Below, in pieces: positions 23,951-36,278 of a stretch of DNA of 64,000 nt. The notes beneath the pieces were generated by a model. That model saw only the letters and a program-made list of their open reading frames with translations. It was not told where the DNA came from and did not search any database. The DNA lies in NCBI GenBank assembly GCA_902729315.2, contig LR746272.1, positions 12,538,327 through 12,602,326 on the forward strand. Direction: 5' to 3'. The stretch is from Spirodela intermedia (lineage: Eukaryota > Streptophyta > Magnoliopsida > Alismatales > Araceae). The position numbers and the translations under genes are program-made. Positions within the stretch are counted from its first letter, which is position 1; each line of letters opens with the position of its first letter.

Positions 23951-26095
23951 ATGAGGAAGGGTGGACGGCATCCGCCCCGGTCGTTGGCCAGCTTCCTTGT
24001 GGTCGGCTACCTGGTCCTTGTGCTCGCCTCGGCGGAGGGGGGAGCTGGAGGAGGAGAGAGCGGCAATGGCGGCTTCTCCAGCCATGGACTCACCGATGCC
24101 GAGGCCGGCTTCATCCGGCAGCGGCAGCTCCTCTACTACCGCGACGAGTTTGGCGACCGCGGAGAGAAGGTTACTGTCGATCCCGCCTTGTTCTTCCCAA
24201 ACCCGCGCCTCCGCTCCGCCTACGTTGCTCTCCAGGCCTGGAAGCAGGCTATCCTCTCCGATCCGTTCAATCTGACCGGCGACTGGGTCGGATCCGGCGT
24301 CTGCAAGTACACCGGCGTGTTCTGCGCCCCTGCGCTCGATGACCGGAACGTCACCGTGGTCGCCGGCGTAGATCTCAACCACGGGGACATCGCCGGGTAT
24401 CTTCCGGAGGAGCTCGGCCTGCTGGAGGACCTCGCGCTGTTCCACATCAACTCGAACCGCTTCTGCGGCACGGTCCCGCACAAGTTTGAGAATCTGAAGC
24501 TCCTCTTCGAGCTCGATCTGAGCAACAACCGTTTCGCCGGCAAGTTCCCCCGGGTGGTCCTCCGCCTCCCTTCTCTCAAGTTCCTCGACATCAGATTCAA
24601 CGAGTTCGAGGGAAAGGTGCCGCGTGAGCTCTTCGACAAGGATCTCGATGCCATTTTCATCAACCACAACCGCTTCTCCTTCGATCTCCCCGACAACTTC
24701 GGCAACTCGCCGGTGTCGGTGATCGTCCTCGCCAACAACCACTTCAAGGGTTGCCTCCCGGCGAGCCTCGGCAACATGTCCAAGACTCTCAACGAGATCA
24801 TTATCATAAACAACGGCCTTCGGTCGTGCCTCCCGCCGGAGATCGGGCTTCTCACGAGCCTGACGGTGCTGGACGTCAGCCACAACGAGCTGGTCGGGCC
24901 GCTGCCGGCGAGCCTCGGCGGGATGGTCCGCCTGGAGCAGCTGAATGTAGCTCACAACCTCCTGTCCGGCAAAATTCCCGAGAGCATCTGCCTGCTTCCT
25001 CACCTGCAGAACTTCACCTACTCGTACAACTTTTTCACTGGAGAGGCCCCGGCGTGCTTGAAGCTGCCCGCGTTTGACGATCGAAGGAACTGCTTCCCCG
25101 GGAAGCCCGAGCAGAGACTCCTGAGCCAGTGTAAGAGCTTCCTGTCTCGGAAGGTGGACTGCAACACCTTCAGGTGCGTCCCATTTGTGCCTGCGCTGCC
25201 ACCAGTGCGGCGTTCTCCGCCGAAGCCCTCTTTGCCAGCACCTCCACATCCGCCTCCGAAAGCTGTCCCCTCGCAGCCACCGCCTTCCCCGTCAGCTCCA
25301 CCTTCGTCGCATGCTCCGCCATCGTCACCAGCTCCGCCTTCGTCGCCTGCGCCCCCTTCGAGACCTTCGCCACCAATTCCAGAGCCGTCATTTCCTGCGC
25401 CTGTTCACATTGTCCCATCTCCGCCTCCGAAATCACCTCCTCCAGTGCATCCTCTGCCGCCACCATCTAGTTCCTTACCACCTCCACTACCATCTCCACC
25501 TCCCGAGTATCCGTCTACACCACCTCCCAAGTCGCCTCCACCACATTACGGCCATCCATCCCCGCCACCAACGCCAACATATTCTCCTCCGCCGTATGTA
25601 GAACCCCCACACCCACCGTCACCACCGCACCACTCCTTTTACTTCACCTCACCACCCCCTCCACCACCACCACCACCTCTACCTCCGCGTTATGCACCAC
25701 CCCGGACTCCAGTCTACCACTACACATCTCCGCCGCCACCTTCCCCACCTCCACGTTCGCCGCCTCCGCCGCCAACTCCAGTCTACCATTATGTCCCTCC
25801 GCCACCACCGTCCCCCCCTCCGCCTTCGCCACCTCCACCAACTCCTGTTTACTACTACACGTCCCCCCCGCCACCTGCACCGGTCTACCACTATGTCTCG
25901 TCTCCACCACCACCACCACCACCGCCACCGCCACCGCCACCGCTTCACTGTGAATATCCCCCTACCCTCTCGCCTCCGCCACCCTACTACGAGCCCCTCC
26001 CGCCCCCGCCCCTCCCTCCACCGGTGGACGAACGCCCGTTGCCACCCATCTACGGGATTCCGTACGCATCTCCTCCGCCACCCCCTTTCTATTGA
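23951..26095 (+). CDS. Leucine-rich repeat extensin-like protein (LRX/PEX type)
   Basis: A chimeric cell-wall protein. LRX proteins bind RALF peptides with the LRR part and anchor in the wall through the extensin part. Single exon, 714 aa, GC-rich. Residues 1-28 form a signal peptide (hydrophobic SFLVVGYLVLVLA). The LRR N-cap, about 90-130, has YVALQAWKQAILSDPFNLTG and the Cys pair around VCKYTGVFC. About ten LRRs follow to roughly 370 (for example LFELDLSNNRFAGKFP). A Cys-rich hinge follows (about 385-415, CKSFLSRKVDCNTFRC), as in LRX proteins. From about 420 to the end is a Pro/Ser/Tyr-rich extensin domain with SPPPP-like blocks and VYHY/VYYY motifs for tyrosine cross-linking. The ATG at 23951 precedes the signal peptide directly. 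LRX (vegetative) versus PEX (pollen) cannot be decided from sequence. Long open frames on the opposite strand are codon-bias shadows. Confidence 0.95.
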   Translation: MRKGGRHPPRSLASFLVVGYLVLVLASAEGGAGGGESGNGGFSSHGLTDAEAGFIRQRQLLYYRDEFGDRGEKVTVDPALFFPNPRLRSAYVALQAWKQAILSDPFNLTGDWVGSGVCKYTGVFCAPALDDRNVTVVAGVDLNHGDIAGYLPEELGLLEDLALFHINSNRFCGTVPHKFENLKLLFELDLSNNRFAGKFPRVVLRLPSLKFLDIRFNEFEGKVPRELFDKDLDAIFINHNRFSFDLPDNFGNSPVSVIVLANNHFKGCLPASLGNMSKTLNEIIIINNGLRSCLPPEIGLLTSLTVLDVSHNELVGPLPASLGGMVRLEQLNVAHNLLSGKIPESICLLPHLQNFTYSYNFFTGEAPACLKLPAFDDRRNCFPGKPEQRLLSQCKSFLSRKVDCNTFRCVPFVPALPPVRRSPPKPSLPAPPHPPPKAVPSQPPPSPSAPPSSHAPPSSPAPPSSPAPPSRPSPPIPEPSFPAPVHIVPSPPPKSPPPVHPLPPPSSSLPPPLPSPPPEYPSTPPPKSPPPHYGHPSPPPTPTYSPPPYVEPPHPPSPPHHSFYFTSPPPPPPPPPLPPRYAPPRTPVYHYTSPPPPSPPPRSPPPPPTPVYHYVPPPPPSPPPPSPPPPTPVYYYTSPPPPAPVYHYVSSPPPPPPPPPPPPPLHCEYPPTLSPPPPYYEPLPPPPLPPPVDERPLPPIYGIPYASPPPPPFY

Positions 26096-27149
26096 TTCTT
26101 TTTTGTTTAGGGTTTCCCCATCGGACTATCGACGAGAGGCAACAAAGGATAGTTGCATTTCATTCTTTGTAGCTGCTTCTTTTGCTTCTTATGTCTCTCG
26201 TCTTCTCTGCACCGTCCGAGGTCTAGACTGAGCAACTCAATATTCAGTAGAAATCTCCACCTCGGTGGAGCTAGGGCGCTGCAGAACGGGTACGGAGAAG
26301 GAGACAGGAGGGGGAATAGGAAGTAGCTGCAGAGAAATGGATGTATAGCAGCATGATATTCTTGGTGGATGAGTGGAGCTGCTGGTACTTTTGTCTCTCC
26401 GCCACACCTCTCCTTCCCCTTGAATGATATCATCTCATCTGGAGCTCGCCGGCCGTCCCCCCATGGATTCCTTTCCGGGGATGACCTCGGCCGTCACCCT
26501 CGACCGATACCCCGGGACCCAGGAAATTTACTTCTGGAAATGTTAAATCTCAATCCGTGCATGGCTCTTCTGATGGTCGTCATCCTTTTTAATTCGAATA
26601 AATGAGTGTTCCTATTGAAGCCAGTATTTGAATCGGCCATGGCGACATGGTCCAGCCCTCTCCCTCTGCTCAAACTCGGACGCTCCTTTAGCCCCTCCAT
26701 TTTTTCTTTGCTCGGGTCAGTTATTTCGCCAGGCCTCTCTGCCACCACCTGTGGTGGACGGTTACTATGGCGGATCAGACGGCTAGAGTGAGAGAGAGAA
26801 CCAGAAAGAGCCGGAGAAAGGATTAGAGAGAGAGAGAGAGAGAGAGATTTGGAAGGGGTCACGGGCTTCCTCTCCGCAAGCCACCGTAGAGTTAAAAAGG
26901 CTGGCGGGCGCAGCCTGTTCGGGAGCCATCCCCTGCGTCATTTTACTGCCCGCCGGCGGAGCTGATCCCCGGCGGAGCATTTATTTCTACCAGGCGGCGC
27001 TCGTCCCTCCCCAACTACTAGCGGCCCCCGTCCCCTCGCCGTCCTCATCCCGGAACCGCGTTCCCCGCCGACTCCCCACCGACACCTCCCTCTCCCCCCC
27101 TCACCCCGGGCCCCCACCCCACCATCGTCCTCACAGGATAACATTTAAG

Positions 27150-27182
<33 letters not shown>

Positions 27183-27780
27183 ACCAATCTATCTATTCTC
27201 TCTCTATTCTCTGTCTGTGGGGCAGGCCACCGGGGGTTGCCGAAAGGCGTCGCCGGCGCGTGGTCCTCTGCGCGGCATGTCGGGCGGAGCTCGCGGCGTG
27301 TGCAGCTGCGCGTCGGCGGCGTGAGAATGAAAGCGCTCATCCTCGTCACTCGCCTGCACCCCTTCGAGAGGGAAGGAATCGGATTTTCCGGGATCGCCCG
27401 CCGCAATAGGCAACCCCCCCCCTCCCCGGCGGCGCCGCCGCCGCCGCCGCCGCCCGTGCCCCTTCGCTAAAACATACCAGCTGAAGACCTGACGCCGGGA
27501 GAGAGAGAGAGAGATGGTCGTCAATGCGCTTTTTAAAATCGTCGTGATGCTTGATGTAAACCTATCGACATCTACCGATCCGATCCGAAGGTCTTTGTGA
27601 ACTCATCAAGAGGCCCCCCCCCCTCCCCCTAGGCCGAAGACACCGCATTCACTCTCTCTCTCTCTCTCTCATGCACGGCCATAAATGAGATTACTGCACG
27701 TATCAATGCCTTGGTGGGCCGCCCCGAGATTTACCGTCCCAACTTTTGGATCCCCTAGCGAGAGAGAGAGAGGGGATTGA
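26096..27780. other. Intergenic, 3' of LRX; repeats only
   Basis: No gene recognised. It contains a GA run at about 26820-26847, a CT run at about 27151-27182, a (CGG/CCG)n stretch at about 27427-27452 and short C-rich tracts. Open frames here are low-complexity Arg/Gly/Ser shadows. Confidence 0.6.
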
Positions 27781-28690
27781 CCTGAAGTGGGTCGGCCGAA
27801 ACTGGGCCCAATGGAATCCAGTGGTCTTGACCCAGTCCACATCGGTGAAAGTGGATTCCTACAGCCCAGTTTTTATGCTGGGGCCACTCACACCTCCACG
27901 TGGCGCCTCAGGCTTATCATTTTGAGGCTGGAAGGCGGGGAGTGGCTTTTGGTGAGTTGATAATGAACGGTCGAGATTTCGACGTACTGAATTAGCTGTA
28001 AATCGTAGCTCTGACAGAAAGGCGCGCAACGGGAAGAAAAATATTCATTCAAAACTTTAAAAGGTCGGTTCTACTCTCCCTGGATATCCGCTCTCTCTCT
28101 CTCGCCGGCGAGGAGCGAAGGCTGATCTGTGTCCGATCTGGAAGAGGGAATAGGAGGAAGATGCAGAAGAAGAAGACGAAGACGGACCAGAGAATGGCGG
28201 AAGCTTCAAGGAGAAGGCTCTGGCTTGTAGGCTAACTCATTTGCTCTTCCGGTACATTTTGAGAGCAATAAATGTTGTCGTAATTCTCAACTCTCTTACA
28301 GACACCGGTTGCTCTGCTTCTAATCCACCTCTTCCATGTGTTAACCATCCTATCGTATTTAGATTTTGAATTTTTTTTATGTGTTCTCGGTTCCTTCGCC
28401 GGTGACATTTCCGTGTTCTCCCAGCATCACGTGTTTGGACCACTTCAGAATGTGCTTACAACTTCAGTTTTTCGATTCAATCCCGTACTTCTTTAACTTT
28501 TTGAGTTGTGTCACTATTTACTTCAAAATGTGACGATAGTTCCTGGATCCAGGGGAGATTCGAAGAAATGTATAGAAATTTAAGGGAGTGAAATTGTAAT
28601 TTTTGATTTAATATTTCATCATAATCAGTTCCTACTGGTTTTCATAGAGACTAGTTTGTATCAAATTAATCTACATATCCGTCGATGAGA
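27780..28690 (+). repeat. Diverged duplicate of the SERINC promoter/leader/5' intron
   Basis: It is collinear with about 39510-40710, upstream of the SERINC gene. Shared blocks in the same order include CTCCACGTGGC (27892 and about 39690), GCTGATC followed by a GGAGGAAGA-type block, CTCATTTGCTCTTC (about 28235 and 40184), CTCTGCTTCTAATCCA (28312 and 40240), CTCGGTTCC, a GACATTTCC/GGCATTTCC block, GGTTCCTTGATTCAG/AGTTCCTGGATCCAG and CGTAATCAGTT/CATAATCAGTT. No SERINC coding exon follows; similarity fades before the transposon sequence at about 28.79 kb. It could still carry promoter activity, but no transcript can be inferred. Confidence 0.7.
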
Positions 28691-28789
28691 TATTTGATGA
28701 GTTACTCTCGCTCTCGGACATGCCACGTCGAACGTGTATGTAACATGGAGTAGTCAGATCTCAATCTGTCACTACATAGAAGCCGTCAA

Positions 28790-29660
28790 ACAAATGAAGT
28801 ATTAGTTCGAAGAAGGAACACCCATCAGATCACAAGAAGCGGCTTTTCAGTGATTAAAAGAGGATTTCACAATTCACTGAGTTTTAATCTTCTCATACTT
28901 TTTATAGATTTTTGAATTCGAAGCTGAAGTATCCAACCGTGGAATGGGAGTCATTCTCACGTAAAAGTGGAGACCTATTATAGTTTTCAGTTATTCACTA
29001 TCCATCATGTGGAGACTCAAAACAATTTAGGAATGAGAATTGATGGAAATTGTTCTCACAACTCTCAAGTAGAAGTATTATTTTCGGATCAAGAGATTTA
29101 TTATCTTCATGAATTAATAGAGTTTGAAATTTATTATTGAGCAATGACAAGTTTTTCTAAATTATCAAGAGTGGGTGTCGAAGATTATTAATTTTGCCTT
29201 TGAGATCATATACAAAACAAGCTTTGAGAACAAAGTAGCTAACATTTTATCTCAATGACTAGATCTTTCTTCATTAGTTGGATCACTCACCACTCTTCAC
29301 TTACATCAGTCTTAGCTATTATACATCTACTTAATCATATAAAAATATTAAAAGGATCTACAATTCATGGCCATCCTCAATGAACCTATACATCATTAAA
29401 AAAATGTCTAAAATATCATTCTCATCACGGTCGGTTATATCACTCAAGTCACCTTCTTCTCCTTTGATAATGGATTGTTACACCCTTTATGTTTAAAGAA
29501 TTTTATAATTCAGCTATTAGGAGTCATTCAAATTTTGTATAGAGATACAAATGGGTTAGATAAAAAATTAATTTTACTTGAATAAAACAAAAAGTGTGCA
29601 AATATATTGAAGTTTGCTCAATCTATCAAAAGAAAAAGTTAGGATCAATATCCTTGCTGA
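28790..29660 (+). mobile_element. Ty3/gypsy fragment: RT end, RNase H, integrase start
   Basis: Broken frames read AFQ-stop-LKEDFTIH, EAEVSNRGMGVILT, ELMEIVLTTLK, SLKFIIEQ, WVSKIINFAFEI and ENKVANILSQ. These are the ordered RNase H landmarks of plant gypsy elements, ending in a motif like ENKVADALSR. The following part (FDNGLLHPLCLKNF) corresponds to the linker into the integrase zinc finger. Multiple stops; no LTR found at either side. Confidence 0.7.
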
Positions 29661-29669
29661 TTTTTGATT

Positions 29670-32600
29670 AGTTGACATGCCATATGTATTAATGATGTTA
29701 TAATGATGACATCATCTTTAGTTTGCTGTTGTCATACTCATAAAATTATTTATTATGGATGTTATTTTATTTCTAAAATATTATTCATGATTTTATTTCA
29801 AAAATTACCTATGAAGTTATTTTAATTGTTCAATGATTATCTTTATATTGTGTACAATTAAATGTTATATAACTATTATGATTTAAATCTTTATACATGT
29901 CTGACATTTTAGAATTGTTATTTGAAGCAACATTTTACTAAAGTAAACTTTCTTGTAGATATTAATTTTTTTAATGTATAAAATATTTGTGTATGTGATT
30001 ATGTGAATACTAATTGACTTAAAAGAAAAATAATAATTTACAAATTACCTATATTTATGATAATAAACATGTGATCATTATTTGATATTTTTATGTGAAT
30101 AATAAATTGGTTGAGATAAAGGCTTATTATTTGACAAAAACTTATTGTCAATTTATTTGTCATATCAAGATATTAAATGTATTTAACATTAATGTCTAAA
30201 GATAATGTATTAATATTGTACTCAATTGTGATGAAAAGTATAATTATTTGAAAATCAAGTTACTTATGTAAATTTTATATTATTCTTTGTATAATTTCAA
30301 GGTCTACTTTTACTGTTTTTGTCCATATAAACTCTATTCATACACTAAATAACACCAACTTCAAGATGTTGGAAGAGAATATTATGATAATTCTTGATTG
30401 CATATATCTAAACATTATATTAAGAGAAGATCATCCCACAAACTTTCATGATGATAAGAGAGATATAGATATGTAGGATGGATCAAATAGCATGAATCTT
30501 ATGATCATGAAGTGTGTAATTTCAAACGTCTTTAAGGTCACTTTATTTAAAGAGTCTACTACAAGAAAAAAATTCCTTAATGAATTTGAGAAAACGTTTA
30601 TGAATGATAAGGTCCAAATAAGTACAAGAATAGTCATGAGAGTACTCATTTGATCATAATCTCTAAAAATAAAATCAAGAAAAGACCTACAGTCAATGAA
30701 ATTAAAAGTGGACCATCACTAAAAAAATGATAAATGAAGTAAAATAAATAATCTACTTATTTATTTTACAAACATAGTGAACACATGAAGTAAGTATTGT
30801 ACCAAATATCATACTTACCATATAAAGAAAGGTGACCTTCTCATTTTGGTTTGTTTAGAGGTTAACTTAACTTTGTTATTCTTACACACATAATGGATAG
30901 ATTATATTACTACTATTCACATAAGTGTGTCTATATAAGATTGACTCTATTGTCATAAGTTAATTAATGATGAAAGATACAACAATGAAGGCAATATGAA
31001 CTTTTAAGTTATTGTTAAAGACTAGTCACTATTTAGATTTGATTAAGACTTATGTTATACCATCTTTTAGACAAAATTTGATTTTATTTCTAATTTAGAT
31101 AAATTTAATTATGATTATATATTTAGAAATAAAAAAATAATATATTTGATAATTCAAATCGTATTAGTACTAATATTTTATCAAGTCATGATAACTTATA
31201 ATTACTTGACATAATAATGTCTTGTAAAGAAATTCTATATGTAAATTTAAAAAATATACAAATAAATTAATCAATAATAATTTTATTTTATTTTAACACA
31301 AAAGATTAGGTCATATCTTTAAAAAGATAATTAATCAATTTGTGTTTGATGAAATTCTTGATCTACTTGATTATAAGAATTTTGACACTTATGTTAAATG
31401 TATCAAAGAGAAAATAACAAACATAAAGAAAATATGTGTCAATTAAGTTTTAAATGTCTTGGAATTAATACATACACATGTTTGTGATTTATTTCCTACC
31501 ATTTCTTAGAATGGTCAATAATATTTTACTATATTGATAGACAATTATTCTCAATTTGGTTACTTGTATATTATTCACGAGAAGTCTCAATCATTATATG
31601 TGTTCAAAAAATATAACATCAAAGTCAAGAATCAACTCAAGAAATAAATTAAGCCCATCAAATCAAACAGTGGTGGTGAATGTTATAGTAGATATAATAA
31701 ATCATGTGAATAACATCTAGCCCTTTTTAATAAATTCCTAAAAGAATGTGGCATCATTTTATACGACACCATGTTAGGATCTCCTAACATGAATGATGTT
31801 GTTGAACGGCAAAACATAATATTTAAAGATATGATAAAAAATATGATTAGTCAATTTAACTTACCAAATAGCCTATGAGAATAAGTACTAAAGACTACAA
31901 CTTATTTACTTAATCAGGTTCTAACAAAGGTAAATGTTAAAACTCATGAGTTTTGGACGGATAATAAACTTACTTTAAAACATTTACACATTTGGGGTTG
32001 TCCAACAAAGACAAGACTTTATAGACTTAATAAAAGAAAACTTGACCCCAAATTAGTAAATTGTTATTTGTTAGATACCTAGAAAGGTTTAAGAGGTATA
32101 AGTTTTATAATCTTACTACTAAGGTTATTTTTTTGAATATATTAAGTTTACAAGAAGAGATAAAGGTAGAGACATTAATTTTTAAAAATAATATTTAAAT
32201 ATATCTTCTATTGCTATTGACAATAATTTTGATGACATCATTTTGATTAAATATTAATCAGAAATCAATTTCATATCAAAATAATATCATCATGACTCTC
32301 ACTTCATAAGAACAAACTTAACATACTCAAGAACTAGTGTTCTTAAGAAGATACACTAGAGAGAGAAATAATGTGATTTCAAATGAATACATTATATTTT
32401 TCTTAGAATATAAGGTTTACATTGGAGTGATGGAAGATGATCTTGTCAACTTTTATTAAGTTATGTAAAATTTTAATTCTCATAAGTGGATTAATCTCAT
32501 AATGAAGAGATTAAATTTATGAAGGACAATGACATTTGAGATCTTGTCTCATTATCCTAAGTTATGAAGTACATTAGTTGTAAATGAATATTTAAAATCA

Positions 32601-32915
32601 AGAGGAATTTAAAGGATAATGTGAATAAATACAAAGCTCATTTTATTGCTAAGAGAGATTTAATCAAAGATAAAGCATCGATTATACATACACTTTTTCT
32701 TTGATTTCATTGAAAGACTCTTTTAAAATAATAATAGTATTAGTAGCCTATTTTGATATTGAGTTACATCAAATAGATGCAAAGATTGTGTTTCTCAATA
32801 GTGACATCAATGAATCAATATATATGATGTAACTAAAAAAATTTGTCTGAAGATCTAAAGAATATAATATGTAAATTAAAAAAGTCTATCTATGGATTAA
32901 AACAAGTTTCTTGTC
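29670..32915 (+). mobile_element. Degenerate Ty1/copia element (integrase and RT remnants)
   Basis: The integrase end is readable at about 31770-32080: NMNDVVERQNIIFKDMIKNM, LNQVLTKVNVKTHEFWTD and LKHLHIWGCPTKTRLYRLN, the copia HLRVWGC region. RT remnants lie at about 32715-32915: VAYFDIELHQIDAKIVFLNS matches the copia block VAAFDLELHQMDVKTAFLNG, then KKSIYGLKQVS-like sequence. Integrase before RT is the Ty1/copia order. The RT stops abruptly at about 32915 where gypsy sequence resumes. The region is very AT-rich with many stops; the left border near 29670 is approximate. Confidence 0.65.
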
Positions 32916-32924
32916 ACCTCATTT

Positions 32925-34250
32925 TCTTTTGATAATTGATTGTTATATCCTTTGCACTTAAAGAAATTTATAATTCAATTATTATGGGACATTCAAATTT
33001 TGGTATAGACCTAAAAATGGCTCAGATAAAATATTATTTGGGTTTGATTGAAATAAGATGTGTGTAAAAAAATTGAAGTTTGCTCAATCTATCCAACAAA
33101 AAGGTTAGGATCACTATCTCTTGCAAACCTCCTACAATCACTTTCAATCCTCCATAAAATAGGAAGACATATTCATAGATTTCATGGCAACACTATCAAA
33201 ATCTGACAAGTTCAATGATATATTTATCATATTAAATTAACTTAGTAAATATGTCAATTTTTGCATCCTTCGACATTTACTACTAAGGTAGTTATATATT
33301 TGTTTGAGAATCATACACCTTCAGGAGATTTCAGCTTCTATTTTCACTTTTAGAGATCACATCCTTATCACTATCTTCTATCATGAATTGTCATGACTCC
33401 AAGGGACTCATCTTTGAGGCCCTAGTTTACATCACTTGCAAAATTGATTGACAAAATAAGCCAAGAGTTAGAGGTTTCAAATATATCTCCACTATTCCAT
33501 CAATAAGCATCTCTTTCAATAGATCTATCAACTTGTATGGGCAAAAAATTGATATAATACCACTTTTCACTCTTTTGTCATAACCACCTCATTTCATATC
33601 ATTTATGGATGAACCCCTCCAATCCTCTTTCATTATGATACCCCATGAGCTCATACAAAAGAAATAAACTAACTTCTTCAAGACCCTTACACCACCTTGG
33701 ATTAACTCCAAGGTCATCTAGCAAAGGTACAAAGAAAAATAAAGGAATATGCAGACTAATGTCAAAGAGGCCTCACATTCAATGTGAAGGACCACATCTA
33801 CCTCAAGTTAAGACCATATCAACTGAAGTCTCTCACTTGAAGCCCATACAAGAGGCTTGATCACAATTTTTTTAGTTGTTTGAAATCCTAGAATAGATCA
33901 GGTAAGTTATATATTGGTTTGCTCTTCCAACGTGTTGATAGCCTTCACCAAGTTTTTCATGTATCTTAACTTCAACAATGTATTATGCCCTCTATTGCTC
34001 CAGAAAGTTCTCACAAGTTGACACAAATCTGGCTTGATGTGTCACATCAGAAGATGCTATTAATGTCCAGCAAGCCTATGTGGCATTGAGGTATTGATTA
34101 AATAGAGAAAATTACCAACCTTTGAAAATATGTGAGAGTCAGCACACAACATCAAACAATAGTTTCCCTCCTTTCACCCTAAGAGCAAGGTGAAATTTTG
34201 AGGGATGAGTAGTCATTACTCTCACCCTCAGAACTACCATGTCAAAGGCA
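32925..34250 (+). mobile_element. Ty3/gypsy fragment: integrase core to C-terminus
   Basis: It starts with a second copy of the integrase zinc-finger region also present at about 29450-29660. The core follows, with pieces like LLQSLSILHKIG, DKFNDIFIILN, LSKYVNFCILRH and then a block matching the ISDRD..F region. The C-terminal part (33690-33980) reads GICRLMSKRPHIQ, then DHIYLKLRPYQLKSLT, and FHVS in the IHPVFHVS position. Stops and frameshifts throughout. This is the family expected to follow the RNase H fragment at 28.8-29.7 kb. Confidence 0.65.
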
Positions 34251-35440
34251 TACTTAATGTAAAGCAGTCAAACCTCGAGTTGTCAAATACAATGAAGGAA
34301 TCATTAGTTCAATGAAGGGAGCGTCTATTGAAGAAAATGCTCATTAGGAGAGAGTCAAATAAATGAAGGAAATATGCTCATTCTATCAACATAAAGATGA
34401 TAATATTCAAACTGGGGGAGAGGGGCAGTATTAGGGGGTGATTTTTGAGGGAATATGAGATCCATCGTCTCAAATAGGTATGTGGGTGAAGGGTGTGGGG
34501 ATATGTGTCCTCCCACACTTCAACTATCTCTCTCCTTTCATTTCCCTTTCTCCACCTCATTTTTCCCTTTGTCACTGTTGGAATCTTCTTTATTTTTAAC
34601 CTTGGCTTTTGTCTCTCTTCTACACCTTTAAAACCACGGTCCCATCAATATCACTGTCAAAAACCTTTGAAAATCAATCTAAATACCTTACGTTTGCACC
34701 TTATTAAGTACACTTCCTTGGGCACAATAAATCAAGCCCCACAAACTGAGGTTGGATGCAAATCTACTTGGTTCCGAGATCTTGGTATATATGTTGCTTT
34801 CTTTCCTCATATGTTATTAATGCAAACGTCTCCTTTTAAATGTATTAATGGCTTAAGTAATATGCATCAAATGTGACACACATCGGTGACTATGACCAAA
34901 TGTTGTCTTATTATAAAATATTTGTCAAAGTACCGAGGGTACAAGCTACTCAAAACCCTAAAACATAGAACCTTACTTAGCCAAGTCTTCTTACAGTTTT
35001 TTCCACTAAAAACAAAAATAGAGAAAGATGATTTTTTTTTTGTTTATTTTTTCTTATTTTCCATGGGAGCCATGTATCTTACGACCTTGTTGATTAATCA
35101 GAATGATTGTCACTCAATGCCAGATATAATCATTATCTCTTTTAATTGCACGTCATTAATACAGATTTATAGCTTGGAAGAACATCCTCTATCAGATGTA
35201 ACACTCTCCTATTTGCTCACCATTAAAATAATAATAAAAAACATGCAACGCGAATTCCCATGGATCAGTTCTTTATCTTCTGATGAAGGTGTGCTATACA
35301 TTTCAGTAACTTTCATTTACTCTATGCTTCTGATGGCTTTCTATTGGATTAATCACTCTAGCAAGTACAACACTAAGATGAATTTAGATTGGAAACAAGA
35401 AGAACATGCTTTCACTCACTGCAAATTATGAGTTCAATAA
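34251..35440. other. AT-rich sequence, unassigned
   Basis: It follows the gypsy integrase and may include LTR remains (GGGGGAGAGGGGCAGTATTA near 34421 resembles a polypurine/LTR junction), but no paired LTR was identified. The frame 34886-35431 (181 codons, +) has no recognisable domain and biased AT-rich composition. Confidence 0.4.
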
Positions 35441-35462
35441 ATTACACCTTACTCCATGGGGG

Positions 35463-35463
35463 G

Positions 35464-35501
<38 letters not shown>

Positions 35502-35508
35502 GAGAGTA
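35463..35508. repeat. (GA)n microsatellite
   Basis: About 22 GA units with one GG interruption. Confidence 0.95.
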
Positions 35509-35509
35509 A

Positions 35510-36179
35510 CAATGAGAAAGGAAAGAGACTACATGGATTATCAAAACCATGCAAGAGTTATAAGTTAGAGTTCATATTTATAACCTCCCCTCACATCATG
35601 TGAGATTACAGTATGTCCCTCGCTCAACATATCAAAAGAGCTGGACAGCTCCTTCTAGTGAGTTAGGTTCAAGTCTCACTGCCGTGTCTACTTCCTAGTG
35701 AAGTGGTGGGGCAAGCCCTCTGAGGATGCGACACGGGAGCACGAATTCGACTTGTGACAGTTTGAGGACTTAAGCAACTTGTACCTCAATAAGCACCCCT
35801 CCAACGAGGACATCATATTCATCGTGTGGGGGAGGATCTAACGCTCCTGAAACCTCTCGATCGGCTTGAGGTCGAAAGGCCACATGAGACGCAGGTGAAT
35901 GGAGGCAAGTGAGCATCTCACATGTACAGCGGGCGCATGGGCCACGCGGGAATGCATGGGTAAATGAGGGAAACTGGAACATAGTGAGTTTCTTGAATCT
36001 TGAATGGCTCCTTTCGATTTGTGAGAGATCTGAGACAGTCGGAGGAATGCGTCTATATGACGAAGGGAGCAGAATGAGGTAGGTCAAAATGGAGAAGGTT
36101 ATCTGAACCTCTCCTTTTATAAAAAAGGGGGAACTCTGCTTGTTGGATGAGATAATGGAAAGTGAGGAAGAAGGTGTAC

Positions 36180-36278
<99 letters not shown>

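Noticed and set aside
23789-25249. 486-codon open frame antisense to the LRX gene
   Set aside because: It mirrors the GC-rich LRR coding exon; composition is Glu/Val/Arg-rich without domains. The sense strand has a clear signal peptide, LRRs and extensin domain.
34886-35431. 181-codon frame with hydrophobic stretches
   Set aside because: AT-rich, no recognised domain, no promoter or splice evidence, sits in transposon debris; left unassigned.
35660-35760. tRNA-like B box (GGTTCAAGTCTCACTG)
   Set aside because: No matching A box at the right spacing, no cloverleaf by eye and no poly(A) or T tail; not called as tRNA or SINE.
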